Assembly: GCF_030817475.1 (NCBI RefSeq)
Contig: NZ_JAUSZJ010000002.1
Location: forward strand, 2,576,501-2,640,500
Length of the DNA stretch: 64,000 bases
Reading direction: 5' to 3'
From: Streptomyces sp. V2I9
GTDB lineage: Bacteria; Actinomycetota; Actinomycetes; Streptomycetales; Streptomycetaceae
Below, piece after piece: positions 55,158 to 63,907 of this stretch. Numbering within the stretch: the stretch's first letter is position 1; the number at the start of each line of letters is the position of its first letter. The notes beneath the pieces were generated by a model, which worked only from the letters and a program-made list of their open reading frames with translations, did no database searches and was not told where the DNA came from. Made by a program: the position numbers and the translations under genes.

Positions 55158-56666
55158 TCAGCCGCCGCAGCCCCCGCAGCCGCCACCACCGCAGCTCGAT
55201 CCGCAGCCGCCGCAGGTGTTCGCGCTGCGCCGGTCGCTGTCCCCGCGCGACCGGGGCGGCGAGGGGCGCGGAGGGTTCCTGCGGCGTTCCTCCGCCCGGC
55301 GCTCCTCCTCCCGGCGCCGCTCGGCCCGGTGCTGCTCCATCTCGCGCTCCGCCTCCCGTTGGCGCTCCGCCCGTTCCCGGCTCTCCCGGAGCCGCTCGCG
55401 CTGCCGGGCCACCCCGTCCGCCGGTTCCCAGGGCCCGAGCCCGTGGCGGCGGTCGGGGCGGAGCGGGGCGGTGGTGACGGTCGCGTACAACCGCCCCATC
55501 TCCTGGTGGCGGTGGTACTCGGCGCAGGCGTGGACGAGGACCACCTCGTCGCCTTCCGTGACCGTCCCGTACAGGACCGCTTCGAAGGGCTCCTGCTCCG
55601 GGTCGACGTCGTGGTGCCCGTTCCCCGTCCCGTATGCGGAGCCGCTGCTCAGGAGCCTCGTCCTGGTGCGGGTGTCGCGCTGCTGGGGAACGTACGCGAC
55701 GAGCGGGGCGGCAGAGGTCGTGCGGGCGTCCGGACACACCCAGTGGCGTCCGTCCTTCCCGACGCGTATGCCCACGATCATGGCGGGCTGCTCCTGCTCG
55801 TACAGCCGCCGTGCCGCCCGGTGGGCGAGCTGGCCCCGGCCGTAGAGCGTCGTGGCGGCCACGAGGAGCACCAGGGCGATGCGCTGCTGTCCGACCGCGT
55901 CGTACGGTTCGCCGGTCCAGGTCAGGTCCCGGACGAGGCCCTCGATGAGGATGCCGGCGGCGGCCAGGGCGAGCGCGAGGCCGAGGAAGACCCGCCGGTG
56001 GCCGCGGTGGCCGTCCGATGCGGGGACGCCCTCGGGCAGCGGGAACCGTCTGTTTCCGGCCACGGTGTGCGTCAGCGCCCGCTGCCGCCGCCGGGCCCAC
56101 AGCCGCAGGCAGCCCCCGGTGAACGCCAGGGCGCAGGCGGCGAGGACGACCGACTGGCCGGACCGCGCCGCGGTGTCCGTCCCGCCGCTCCCGACCGTCC
56201 GGGAGCCCGCCTCCACGGCCACGTACAGCGCCGCCGGGACGGCCGCGACCGGCACGTACCGGTACCAGAGCGGCAGGGCGGCCAGCAGCACCGCACCCGG
56301 ATACCGCAGCCAGTCCGTCCCCGCCCCTCGTCCGCCGTGCCAGGCCGGGGACGTGGACGGGGCCCCGTACAGCAGGACGTACGCCGCCACCACCAGTGCG
56401 GCGAGGACCCAGCCGATGAAGGCCGGGGACAGGACCGCCGGGCCGCCCGCCTTCCGCCAGCGCTCCACGTCGGCCGGGGACCAGGCGGAGATCGCGCCCC
56501 CGGCCGGCGACCAGGTGGCGACGCCGCCCCCGGTGACGGACCAGGCGGAGGTTCCGGTTCCGTTCCCGGCGTCCGGCGGAAGTGTCCCGGACGGCAGGTA
56601 CTTGACCGGGTAGGCCACCGTCGAACCGGCTCCGCGCCCCCTCCATATATCCCTGCGCATGCTCAT
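55158..56666 (-). CDS. Membrane protein with Cys/Gly-rich C-terminus
   Basis: A 502-residue protein with about five or six hydrophobic segments (roughly residues 80-285), a cytosolic region, an Arg/Glu-rich helical stretch (about 410-460) and a striking tail with six Cys in CGGCGSSCGGGGCGGCGG. Such tails can bind metal or form disulphides. Function unknown. ATG 56666 is used; ATG 56660 is close. The gap upstream to the hairpin at 56907 shows no gene. Confidence 0.7.
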   Translation of the reverse strand: MSMRRDIWRGRGAGSTVAYPVKYLPSGTLPPDAGNGTGTSAWSVTGGGVATWSPAGGAISAWSPADVERWRKAGGPAVLSPAFIGWVLAALVVAAYVLLYGAPSTSPAWHGGRGAGTDWLRYPGAVLLAALPLWYRYVPVAAVPAALYVAVEAGSRTVGSGGTDTAARSGQSVVLAACALAFTGGCLRLWARRRQRALTHTVAGNRRFPLPEGVPASDGHRGHRRVFLGLALALAAAGILIEGLVRDLTWTGEPYDAVGQQRIALVLLVAATTLYGRGQLAHRAARRLYEQEQPAMIVGIRVGKDGRHWVCPDARTTSAAPLVAYVPQQRDTRTRTRLLSSGSAYGTGNGHHDVDPEQEPFEAVLYGTVTEGDEVVLVHACAEYHRHQEMGRLYATVTTAPLRPDRRHGLGPWEPADGVARQRERLRESRERAERQREAEREMEQHRAERRREEERRAEERRRNPPRPSPPRSRGDSDRRSANTCGGCGSSCGGGGCGGCGG

Positions 56667-56906
56667 GCCCGCACGCCCCCCGACGCTTGGTCCCCCGTAC
56701 ATCCCCGGCCAGTCTTCCCGGCCCGGCCCGCCTTTAACCGACCGCTCCAGCACCGCCCAGCACCGCCCAGCGGCTGCCCCAGCGGCCGCCTCGACGCTGC
56801 CCGCAGCGGCTCCGCCCAGCAGGAGAGAGTGCTTCCCGGCCCAGCATTCCGGTCCGGTAACGACACCCTCACGCCCCGCCACCAGCCCTTAGGGTTCCTC
56901 ACAGTT

Positions 56907-56930
56907 GCCCCCTGAACTTGTTCAGGGGGC
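56907..56930. promoter_or_regulatory. Hairpin or operator upstream of the penicillin-binding gene
   Basis: GCCCCCTGAAC-TT-GTTCAGGGGGC is a perfect 11-bp inverted repeat with a 2-bp centre, 24 bp before ATG 56955. The TGAAC/GTTCA core could bind a dimeric regulator; as RNA it would form a stem near the start. Confidence 0.6.
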
Positions 56931-56954
56931 TCTCCTGGGGAGGGGGACTGCGGA

Positions 56955-58595
56955 ATGCGCAGTGGAGCGAAGGTCGCCGTGGTCGGCGGAGCATTCGTGC
57001 TGGTGGCCGGCGGGATCGGTTACGGGGCGTACAGCGTGCTCGGGGACACGGCTGGAGTGGGCGGCGACGGTACGCGGAGCGCGTCCGAGTCGTCGACGGT
57101 GAAGACGGGACCGCCGAGCGCCGAGGAGATCGCGCAGACGTCGAAGGGCTTCTTCGACGCGTGGGCGGCCGGGGACGCGACGGCGGCGGCGCTCCTCACC
57201 AACAACGAGGCGGGCGCGGAGCCGGTGCTCACCTCGTACGGCGAGGACGCCCGCATCGGCAAGGTGAAGATCACGCCCGCGCCGCCGGTCGGCACGAAGG
57301 TGCCCTACACGGTCGAGGCCACGGTCACCTTCGAGGGGAAGTCGAAACCCCTGTCGTACGCCTCGGAGTTGACGGTCGTCCGTGGCCTGACGACCGGGAA
57401 GGCCCTGGTGGACTGGGTCCCCGCGGTCGTGCACCCGCAGCTGACGGAGGGCGCGACGCTGAGGACGGGCGAGTCCTCGACGCCGACGATCGAGGCCGTC
57501 GACCGCAACGGGACGGTGCTGACCAAGGAGAAGTACCCCTCGCTCGGACCGATCCTGGACACCCTGCGCCAGAAGTACGGAGAGAGCTCGGGCGGTTCGG
57601 CCGGCATCGAGACCTGGATCGAGCCCGCCGACGAGTCCCAGCCGGACGTCAACCTGCTGACGCTGGCCAAGGGCAGGCCCGGCAAGGTGCAGACGACACT
57701 GGACGCGAACGCGCAGGCGGCGGCGGAGCGGGCGGTGAAGAAGTACGCGCAGGCCTCCGTGGTCGCGGTGAAGCCGTCCACCGGGGCGATCCGCGCGGTG
57801 GCCAACAACCCGGTGAGCGAGTTCAACGTGGCGCTCCAGGGCAAGCAGGCGCCCGGTTCGACGCTGAAGATCATGACGGCGGCGCTGCTGCTGGAGAAGG
57901 GGCTCGTCACGGCGAACGGGGCGGCGGAGTGCCCCAAGGACGTGCTCTACCAGGGCGCTTCGTTCCACAACCTGAAGAACTTCGCGCTGCCGGACGGAAG
58001 TACGTTCACCCAGAGCTTCGCCCGCTCCTGCAACACCGCCTTCATCAAGCTCATCGACGACACGAAGGACGACGCCGCCCTCGCCAAGGAGGCGCGGGAG
58101 GTCTTCGGGATCGGCCTGGACTGGCAGACGGGCGTCGTCACGACCGACGGCAGTGTGCCGGAGGAGGTGGGCGGCGAGGCGGCCGCCCAGTACATCGGCC
58201 AGGGCACGGTCCAGATGAACGCCCTCAACATGGCCTCCATCACCGCGACCGCCATGACCGGCACCTTCCAGCAGCCGGTCATCGTCCCGCGGTCGCTGGA
58301 CGACCGGAAGCTGGCGCAGGCGTCCCGCTCGCTGCCCGCCTCCGTCACCCAGCAGCTCAAGACGATGATGCGCGCGACGGCCGCCTGGGGCACCGGCGCG
58401 CAGGCGATGGCCTCGGTGGGCGGTGACAAGGGCGCGAAGACCGGTTCGGCGGAGGTCGACGGGCAGAAGACCTCCAACAGCTGGTTCACCGGCTTCAGCA
58501 ACGACCTCGCGGCGGCAGCCGTCGTCCAGACCGGCGGCCACGGCGGCGACGCGGCGGGCCCGGTCGTGGCGGAGGTCCTGCGCGCGGGCGGCTGA
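56955..58595 (+). CDS. Penicillin-binding protein (transpeptidase with MecA-N-like domain)
   Basis: A 546-residue envelope enzyme. A signal anchor (VAVVGGAFVLVAGGIGYGAY) is followed by an NTF2/MecA-N-like domain (about 50-155), a dimer region, then the transpeptidase with STLK in APGSTLKIM, SCN in SRSCNTAF, and KTGSAE. It cross-links or remodels peptidoglycan outside the membrane. Short length and domain plan match the Streptomyces PBPs found near pmt. ATG 56955. Confidence 0.93.
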   Translation: MRSGAKVAVVGGAFVLVAGGIGYGAYSVLGDTAGVGGDGTRSASESSTVKTGPPSAEEIAQTSKGFFDAWAAGDATAAALLTNNEAGAEPVLTSYGEDARIGKVKITPAPPVGTKVPYTVEATVTFEGKSKPLSYASELTVVRGLTTGKALVDWVPAVVHPQLTEGATLRTGESSTPTIEAVDRNGTVLTKEKYPSLGPILDTLRQKYGESSGGSAGIETWIEPADESQPDVNLLTLAKGRPGKVQTTLDANAQAAAERAVKKYAQASVVAVKPSTGAIRAVANNPVSEFNVALQGKQAPGSTLKIMTAALLLEKGLVTANGAAECPKDVLYQGASFHNLKNFALPDGSTFTQSFARSCNTAFIKLIDDTKDDAALAKEAREVFGIGLDWQTGVVTTDGSVPEEVGGEAAAQYIGQGTVQMNALNMASITATAMTGTFQQPVIVPRSLDDRKLAQASRSLPASVTQQLKTMMRATAAWGTGAQAMASVGGDKGAKTGSAEVDGQKTSNSWFTGFSNDLAAAAVVQTGGHGGDAAGPVVAEVLRAGG

Positions 58596-58611
58596 CGACG
58601 GGGGATGAACG

Positions 58612-58760
58612 GGGGACGGGGACGGGGACGGGGACGGGGACGGGCAGATCACGGGGACGGGCAGATCACGGGGACGGGCAGGTGACGGGGATGAACAGGT
58701 GCGGGCGCAGCTGAGGCCGGGCCTGTAGGGGGTACGGCGCAGCTGAGGCCGGACCTGGAG
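58612..58760. repeat. Tandem GGGGAC array and related short repeats
   Basis: About five GGGGAC units (58612-58645) pass into three copies of a 17-18-bp unit containing ACGGGCAG (about 58640-58682). Then come two copies of GCGCAGCTGAGGCCGG (58705 and 58737 regions). The stretch lies after the penicillin-binding gene and has no ORF. Slippage is likely. Confidence 0.7.
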
Positions 58761-58871
58761 GGCGGGGTGCGGGGCGGACGGGGCACGGATGACGAGGCCG
58801 CGCGGCCAGGACACGGGGCCCGACGCGCACCGGGCGGCTCCCCGCTCCCGGCACGATCCGCAGGCGAGGCC

Positions 58872-59477
58872 CTACGCCCCCGGCCACTTCCCCCGGCCCG
58901 CCAGGGCCAGCACCAGGGCGGCGATGTTCCACGCGTCGTCGTCGCCCCGGTGGTGGCGGCCCTCCAGCGGAAGGCCGGCCGCCTCCAGGGCCCGGGCCAT
59001 GCCGGGGCGGCGGCGCAGCCCGTACGCGGCGGTGAACACGATCTTGGCGTTGGTGTGGTGCTGCCCGAAGGGGTACCGCACACCCGCCGTACGGCACTGG
59101 CGGGTGAACTGGTTGCGGTCGTAGTCGCCCCAACTGGCCCACGGCAGCAGCCCCGTACGGTGTTCGGCCGCCAGCGTCCGGCAGGCATCCGCGAAGGACA
59201 GGCCGCCGTCCACCTCCGCCTGCGTCAGCCCGGTCAGCTCCGTGCAGAACGGGCTGACCTCCGAGCGGACAGGCCGGACCACCAGCCGATGCTTGGCCGA
59301 CCGCTCGCCCGCACGCAGGTCCACGACGGTGAGGCCGATCTCGATGATCTCGCTGACCTGGCCGGGCGGCGGCTCCCCGTCCCAGCAGGTCGCCTCGACG
59401 TCCACCACGTTCAGCAGGTGCTCGCCCTGCCCGCCGTCCATGCTCCGGTCCATGCCTCTGCCCGTGCCCCCGTCCAT
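58872..59477 (-). CDS. DEDDh-type 3'-5' exonuclease
   Basis: A 201-residue exonuclease-fold protein. VVDVEATCWDG gives the first Asp and Glu; SEIIEIGLTVVDL and ELTGLTQAEVDGG follow as in ERI-1-like enzymes; HHRGDDDAWNIA supplies the catalytic His and last Asp. The substrate is unknown, possibly RNA or DNA ends. ATG 59477 is provisional; in-frame ATGs at 59453 and 59441 are possible. Confidence 0.88.
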   Translation of the reverse strand: MDGGTGRGMDRSMDGGQGEHLLNVVDVEATCWDGEPPPGQVSEIIEIGLTVVDLRAGERSAKHRLVVRPVRSEVSPFCTELTGLTQAEVDGGLSFADACRTLAAEHRTGLLPWASWGDYDRNQFTRQCRTAGVRYPFGQHHTNAKIVFTAAYGLRRRPGMARALEAAGLPLEGRHHRGDDDAWNIAALVLALAGRGKWPGA

Positions 59478-59551
59478 GGGCGTGAGCGTAGAAGCTCTGC
59501 CCCTACAGGTCACCCGGATTTCGCGGAACCGCGGATCTCCCGAACGGAGCG

Positions 59552-59986
59552 ATGAGGTCGGACGGCTCCCCCGGAACCGCCCTCGCACGCGTCCTGCGCC
59601 ACCGCCCGTACCGGCCGGCGATCGTGGCGGCGCTCGGCACGGGGGCGGCGGTCGCCGGGTACACGACGGTGGACGGCGTCGGCGTCCGGGCGTCGGGCAC
59701 CCCGCTGGGTTACCTCGCCCGGCTGAGGGTCCTGGAGGGCGTGGCGATCCCGGCGTACGCGTACCACCGCCGCCGTGCCGGCCTGATCCCGCAGCTGAAG
59801 CCGTACGCGGCACGCGGCCTGCCCCTCCCCGGCGCTCACGACCTCACCTGCCCCACCCGGCCACCCGTCACCGTCACCCCCTTCCAGACCTGCGACGACT
59901 GCGACCGCGCCTTCCGCTCACCCACCCCCGGCCACTGCCGCGACTGCCGCGAAACCCGCACCGCATGCGTTCAGGCCGCCGCCTGA
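59552..59986 (+). pseudogene. Remnant of an EamA-type transporter joined to a Cys-cluster tail
   Basis: The frame encodes 144 residues. The first 90 look like the middle of an EamA/DMT transporter: AALGTGAAVAGYTTVDGVGV and LGYLARLRVLEGVAIPAYA match the start of the second repeat. The preceding five helices and the following four are missing. The end reads CDDCDRAFRSPTPGHCRDCR, a four-Cys cluster of a different protein. It looks like a deletion joining two genes. It may still be expressed; transport is unlikely. Confidence 0.55.
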
Positions 59987-60044
59987 GCACCGGGGCGCGG
60001 CGGGACGTACAGTGCCCGGACACCCGTGACGACAGGGGGAGAAC

Positions 60045-60635
60045 ATGGGCGACTGGTTCCAGACGTACGTCGACACCGAGGCGACCGCGGAGGACGCGCC
60101 GCGGCTCGCCGGGAACGTGCGTGACTGGCTGATCTCGGAGAGCGTCATCGCCGCGGAACGCCAGGACGACTGCGTGCTCGGGTGGGGTCCGGGCTACCCG
60201 CCGGGAAAGCGGTACGCCGACATCACCGAGGACCGGGACCCCGGACTGCTCTCCCTGTCCACCAACGGGCTGCGCCTCGAAGCAGGGCGTTCGGTCTTCT
60301 TCAACGGAGGGTCCGATCCCTCGGCTGCCACCTGCCCGCACTGCCGGCAGACGACCGTGCTCGTCGACAGGGGCTGGCAGCTCATCCCCGAGAAGTGGGC
60401 CCTCTTCCAGGATGCCGTGCACTCCTGGGACACGGACGACGACGAGCCCGTCGCGTGCCCGTCCTGCGGCCGGGCGGCTCGCGTGGACACGTGGGGCTGG
60501 GCCGACGACAGCATCGTGTTCGGCCATCTCGGCTTCACGTTCTGGAACTGGCCCACGCTGCGCCACGCGTTCGAGCTGGAGCTCACGAAGCGTCTCGACG
60601 GCCATCGCACGGTGCTGCTCGCGGGCAAGCTCTGA
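60045..60635 (+). CDS. Hypothetical protein with zinc-ribbon motif
   Basis: A 196-residue protein with CPHC (about residue 97) and CPSC (about residue 138), probably one zinc site. It starts MGDWFQTYVDTEATAEDA and contains LGWGPGYPPGKRY. Similar proteins occur in Streptomyces without known role. AGGGGGAG precedes ATG 60045. Confidence 0.72.
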   Translation: MGDWFQTYVDTEATAEDAPRLAGNVRDWLISESVIAAERQDDCVLGWGPGYPPGKRYADITEDRDPGLLSLSTNGLRLEAGRSVFFNGGSDPSAATCPHCRQTTVLVDRGWQLIPEKWALFQDAVHSWDTDDDEPVACPSCGRAARVDTWGWADDSIVFGHLGFTFWNWPTLRHAFELELTKRLDGHRTVLLAGKL

Positions 60636-60755
60636 GCGCTCGCGGCGGTCCGGCGCGCCTTCGGTGATCCGGCGGCGGGCCGGCCACCGGGACCGGCCGT
60701 TCCCCCGGGGCGCTCCCGCAGGGATCGCCCCGCGCCCGTGCGGCTGGTCACGCCC

Positions 60756-61322
60756 TCACGGCGGCGGCCCTTCCGCCGACCGCCAGCGCGGTGCCAGGTC
60801 GTCCGGAACGTCCGGGGAAGGGAAGTGGAACGGTACGCCGAGGCGGTCGGCCAGCGCCCGCCCGGCCGCGGCCGCGGTGACGCCGGGCGGCGGGGCATCG
60901 CGGCGGTGGTGGACCGTCGCCAGGTGGCTCTCCCCCTCCGGGGAGTCCAGGACCGCGACCAGGACCACGAACCAGTCGTGCACGGTGTCGCCGTCCCAGA
61001 CCGCCTCCACCGCCGCCACCCGGCCCGGAGCGTCCGCGGCACGGGCCGCCAGCGAGGGGAGGTCGAGCGGATCGGCCGGTGTGCGCCGCACCCGGTCGCC
61101 GAGCGCCTCGTATCGGGCGTGGACCACCCGCTCGGCGTCGTACAGCCCCACACCCAGCGGACGCAACGCCTCCCAGGCGGTCTTCACCGCAGGCAGCCGG
61201 CGGTCCCGGAGCACGTCGGCGTCGATCTCCCGCCGGGTCCGTTCTTCCAGGTAGTCCCACCAGCCGCTCACCGGGCCGCCGACCGGGATCGCGGGGAGTG
61301 CGTCAGGGGTCCGGGGATACAC
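60756..61322 (-). CDS. Hypothetical protein
   Basis: A 188-residue soluble protein with no family I recognise. Patches: WWDYLEERTRREIDADVL, RPLGVGLYDAERVVHARY and VHDWFVVLVAVLDS. GTG 61322 is the longest in-frame start. The stop of the GNAT gene lies 13 bp upstream, so the two may be co-transcribed. Confidence 0.62.
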   Translation of the reverse strand: MYPRTPDALPAIPVGGPVSGWWDYLEERTRREIDADVLRDRRLPAVKTAWEALRPLGVGLYDAERVVHARYEALGDRVRRTPADPLDLPSLAARAADAPGRVAAVEAVWDGDTVHDWFVVLVAVLDSPEGESHLATVHHRRDAPPPGVTAAAAGRALADRLGVPFHFPSPDVPDDLAPRWRSAEGPPP

Positions 61323-61335
61323 GGGGACGCGCCAC

Positions 61336-61818
61336 TCACGACTCCCCCGCCTCCACCAGCTCCGCCACCACTTCCCCGTCCTCGTCCGCCCCGGTCGGGC
61401 GGAAGCCGAGCGCGGTGTACAGGTGCGCGGCGGCCTCGTTCTCCGGGGCGTACGAGAGGCGTACCGCCGTGCAGTCCTCGCGGGCGGAGAGCCAGGCGGC
61501 CAAGGTCCGTACGGCGGCGCGGCCGATGCCCGCGCCCTGGTGCGCGGCGTCGATCAGCATGCCGCCGATCCAGTACGAACCGTCCTCGTCCCGGCCCCAC
61601 ATGATGTGCCCGGCCACCTCGTCGCCCGCGAGTACGGCCAGCGAGTTCCAGGTGTCCTCGCGGCTGCTCAGCAGCAGGTAGCGGGCGGCCAGGGCCGGGA
61701 CCCAGTCGCGCTGGTCGTCGCGCGGCGCACTGTCGGCGACCGCCCGCCAGTTGTCCGCGTCCACGTCGTGGAGGGTGACGGGGCGACCGGTCCTGTCGGT
61801 GTGTCCGTAGTCGATCAT
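61336..61818 (-). CDS. GNAT-family N-acetyltransferase
   Basis: A 160-residue protein. GGMLIDAAHQGAGIGRAAVR is the acetyl-CoA loop and RLSYAPENEAAAHLYTALGF the typical C-terminal half. AGHIMWGRDEDGSYWIGG precedes it. It resembles spermidine/diamine-type acetyltransferases, but the substrate cannot be assigned. ATG 61818. The next gene starts 13 bp downstream on the same strand. Confidence 0.88.
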   Translation of the reverse strand: MIDYGHTDRTGRPVTLHDVDADNWRAVADSAPRDDQRDWVPALAARYLLLSSREDTWNSLAVLAGDEVAGHIMWGRDEDGSYWIGGMLIDAAHQGAGIGRAAVRTLAAWLSAREDCTAVRLSYAPENEAAAHLYTALGFRPTGADEDGEVVAELVEAGES

Positions 61819-61859
61819 CCGCGCAGATTATGGCTCCCGCGCCTCGCCCCACCAGGTGT

Positions 61860-62663
61860 TTACGGCCGCGTCATCGCCTGCCGGAATCCTGTGTTCACCG
61901 CGAGGATGCCGCCGTCCACGCGCAGCGTCGTCCCGGTGATCCAGGCCGCGTCGGTGGAGGCGAGGAAGGCGACGGCGGAGGCGATGTCCTCGGGGGTGCC
62001 GACGCGGCCGAGCGGGTAGAGGGCGGCGGCCCGCTCCAACTCGGCGTCGCGGCCCGCCCAGGCGTCGGTGCGGATCGTGCCGGGGGCGACGAGGTTGACG
62101 CGTACGCCGCGCGGTCCCGCGTGGCCCGCCAGCGTACGGGTCAGGCTGGTCAGGCCCGCCTTGGCGGCGCTGTACGCGTGGCCGCCGAAGTCCTGTTCAC
62201 CGTTGACCGAGCCGATGGTGACGATCGCGCCCCGGCCCGACGCGACCAGGTGCGGCAGGGCGGCGCGGGCGCAGCGGAACGGGCCGGAGAGGGTGATGTC
62301 CAGGTCGCGTTCCCAGACCTCGTCGGTCTCGTCCTCGAAGAGCGGGGCGTCCTGACCCGCCGCGTACGCGTTGTTGACCAGGACGTCGAGGCCGCCGAAG
62401 GCCGCGACCGCGTGGGCGACGGCCGCTTCGACCGCCGCCCGGTCGGCCACGTCGCAGGCGAGGGAGTCGGCGGTGCCGCCGGCCTGGCGTATCGCCGCAG
62501 CCGTGTGGGCGGCGCGCTCCGCGTCCAGGTCGGTGACGAGGACGGAGGCTCCTTCCGCCGCCAGGCGGCGGGCCGTTGCCGCGCCGATGCCCTGGCCGGC
62601 GGCGGTGATCAGGACGCTGTAGCCGTCGAAGCGGGCGGGATCGCGGGCGGGTTCAGGTGTCAT
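61860..62663 (-). CDS. Short-chain dehydrogenase/reductase
   Basis: A 267-residue classical SDR. The cofactor loop is ITAAGQGIGAATA (variant of TGxxxGxG), with NNAYAAG, the Ser in IGSVNG and YSAAK as catalytic Tyr/Lys. The end reads AAWITGTTLRVDGG. It shows a possible NAD preference from VTDLD after the second strand. The substrate is unknown. ATG 62663 overlaps the stop of the serine hydrolase by 4 bp. Confidence 0.93.
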   Translation of the reverse strand: MTPEPARDPARFDGYSVLITAAGQGIGAATARRLAAEGASVLVTDLDAERAAHTAAAIRQAGGTADSLACDVADRAAVEAAVAHAVAAFGGLDVLVNNAYAAGQDAPLFEDETDEVWERDLDITLSGPFRCARAALPHLVASGRGAIVTIGSVNGEQDFGGHAYSAAKAGLTSLTRTLAGHAGPRGVRVNLVAPGTIRTDAWAGRDAELERAAALYPLGRVGTPEDIASAVAFLASTDAAWITGTTLRVDGGILAVNTGFRQAMTRP

Positions 62664-63907
62664 AGCGCCGACCGTACTGCCCTGACCAGCGCCTGGGCAC
62701 GGGGGTCGGCGGTGACTCCCTTCTGGAGCCCGTTGGTGACGTAGCCGAGCGCGATGCCCGACTCGGGGTCGGCGAAACCGAGCGAACCACCGCGGCCGGG
62801 ATGGCCGAAGGAGCCCGGACCGAGCAGGGGGGAGGCCGGCCCGTGCAGCATGTAGCCCAGGCCGAAACGGGTGTTGACGACCAGAACCCGGTCGGGTCCC
62901 GCCGACTCCTCGGTGCGGGCCAGGGTGAGCGTGGCGGGGGCGAACAGGCGGCGGTGGCCGTCGACGGGCCCGATCATCGCGGCGTAGCAGCGGGCCAGGC
63001 CCCGCGCGGTCGCGATGCCGCCGGACGCGGGGAGTTCGGCAGCGCGGTAGGCGGGGTCGTTCTCGTCGGGGAACGGTTCGATCGCGCCGAACGTCCGGCG
63101 GGTGAGGGATTCCGGATCGCGGTACGCCTCGACGACGGAGCGCTTGGGGCGTACCCGCAGGCCGCCCGAGGAGGCGGTGGGGGCAGGGGGTTCGACGGGG
63201 CCGATACGGCCGACGCGGTGGGCCTCGTCGGCGGGCAGCCCGAACCAGAAGTCGAGCCCGAGCGGGCGGGCGATCTCCTCGGCGACCCAGCGGCCGATGG
63301 TGCGGCCGGTGGCGCGGCGGACCAGTTCCCCGATCAGCCAGCTGTAGGTCTGGGCGTGGTATCCGTGGTCGGTTCCGGGCTCCCAGTAAGGGTGTTGGGC
63401 GGCGACGGCGGCCGGCCCGGAGACCCCGTCGGCGGCCTCGGCTGGCGTGAGGGCGGTGTCCAGGGCCGGAACCCCGGCCCGGTGGGCGAGGAGGTCGCGG
63501 ACCAGGACGCGTTCCTTGCCGTTCGCCTTGAACTCCGGCCAGTAGGTGGAGACCGGGGCGTCCAGGTCCACCTGCCCGCGCTGATGGAGCATCAGGGGGA
63601 CTGCCGCTGCGATGCCCTTGCCCGCCGAGCGGACGATCTGCACGGTGTCGACGGCCCACGGCTCGGCGCCGTCGACGTCCCGCGTACCGGCCCACAGGTC
63701 GACGACCTTGCGCCCATGGCGGTAGACGGCCACGGCCGCGCCCCGCTCCCCGCGCTGCTCGAAGTTGCGGACGAACGCGTCCGCGACCGGCTCGTACCCG
63801 CGGGCCACCGTGCCCCGTACGTCCACGATCGACTCCGCCCCCACCGCTCCGGAACCGCCTTCCGTTTCCGCGCCCGCCGTCGTGCTCACTCCCGCGCTCC
63901 CGCTCAT
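62660..63907 (-). CDS. EstB-like serine hydrolase (beta-lactamase fold)
   Basis: A 415-residue class C beta-lactamase-like esterase. SAGK in RSAGKGIAAAV is the SxxK motif, YSW in HAQTYSWLIGEL replaces YxN as in EstB esterases, and GHPGRGGSLGF is the third motif. No signal peptide is visible. It forms a two-gene operon with the SDR. ATG 63907 is used; the first 45 residues are low-complexity, so a later start is possible. The last 93 bases of the window show no gene. Confidence 0.88.
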   Translation of the reverse strand: MSGSAGVSTTAGAETEGGSGAVGAESIVDVRGTVARGYEPVADAFVRNFEQRGERGAAVAVYRHGRKVVDLWAGTRDVDGAEPWAVDTVQIVRSAGKGIAAAVPLMLHQRGQVDLDAPVSTYWPEFKANGKERVLVRDLLAHRAGVPALDTALTPAEAADGVSGPAAVAAQHPYWEPGTDHGYHAQTYSWLIGELVRRATGRTIGRWVAEEIARPLGLDFWFGLPADEAHRVGRIGPVEPPAPTASSGGLRVRPKRSVVEAYRDPESLTRRTFGAIEPFPDENDPAYRAAELPASGGIATARGLARCYAAMIGPVDGHRRLFAPATLTLARTEESAGPDRVLVVNTRFGLGYMLHGPASPLLGPGSFGHPGRGGSLGFADPESGIALGYVTNGLQKGVTADPRAQALVRAVRSAL

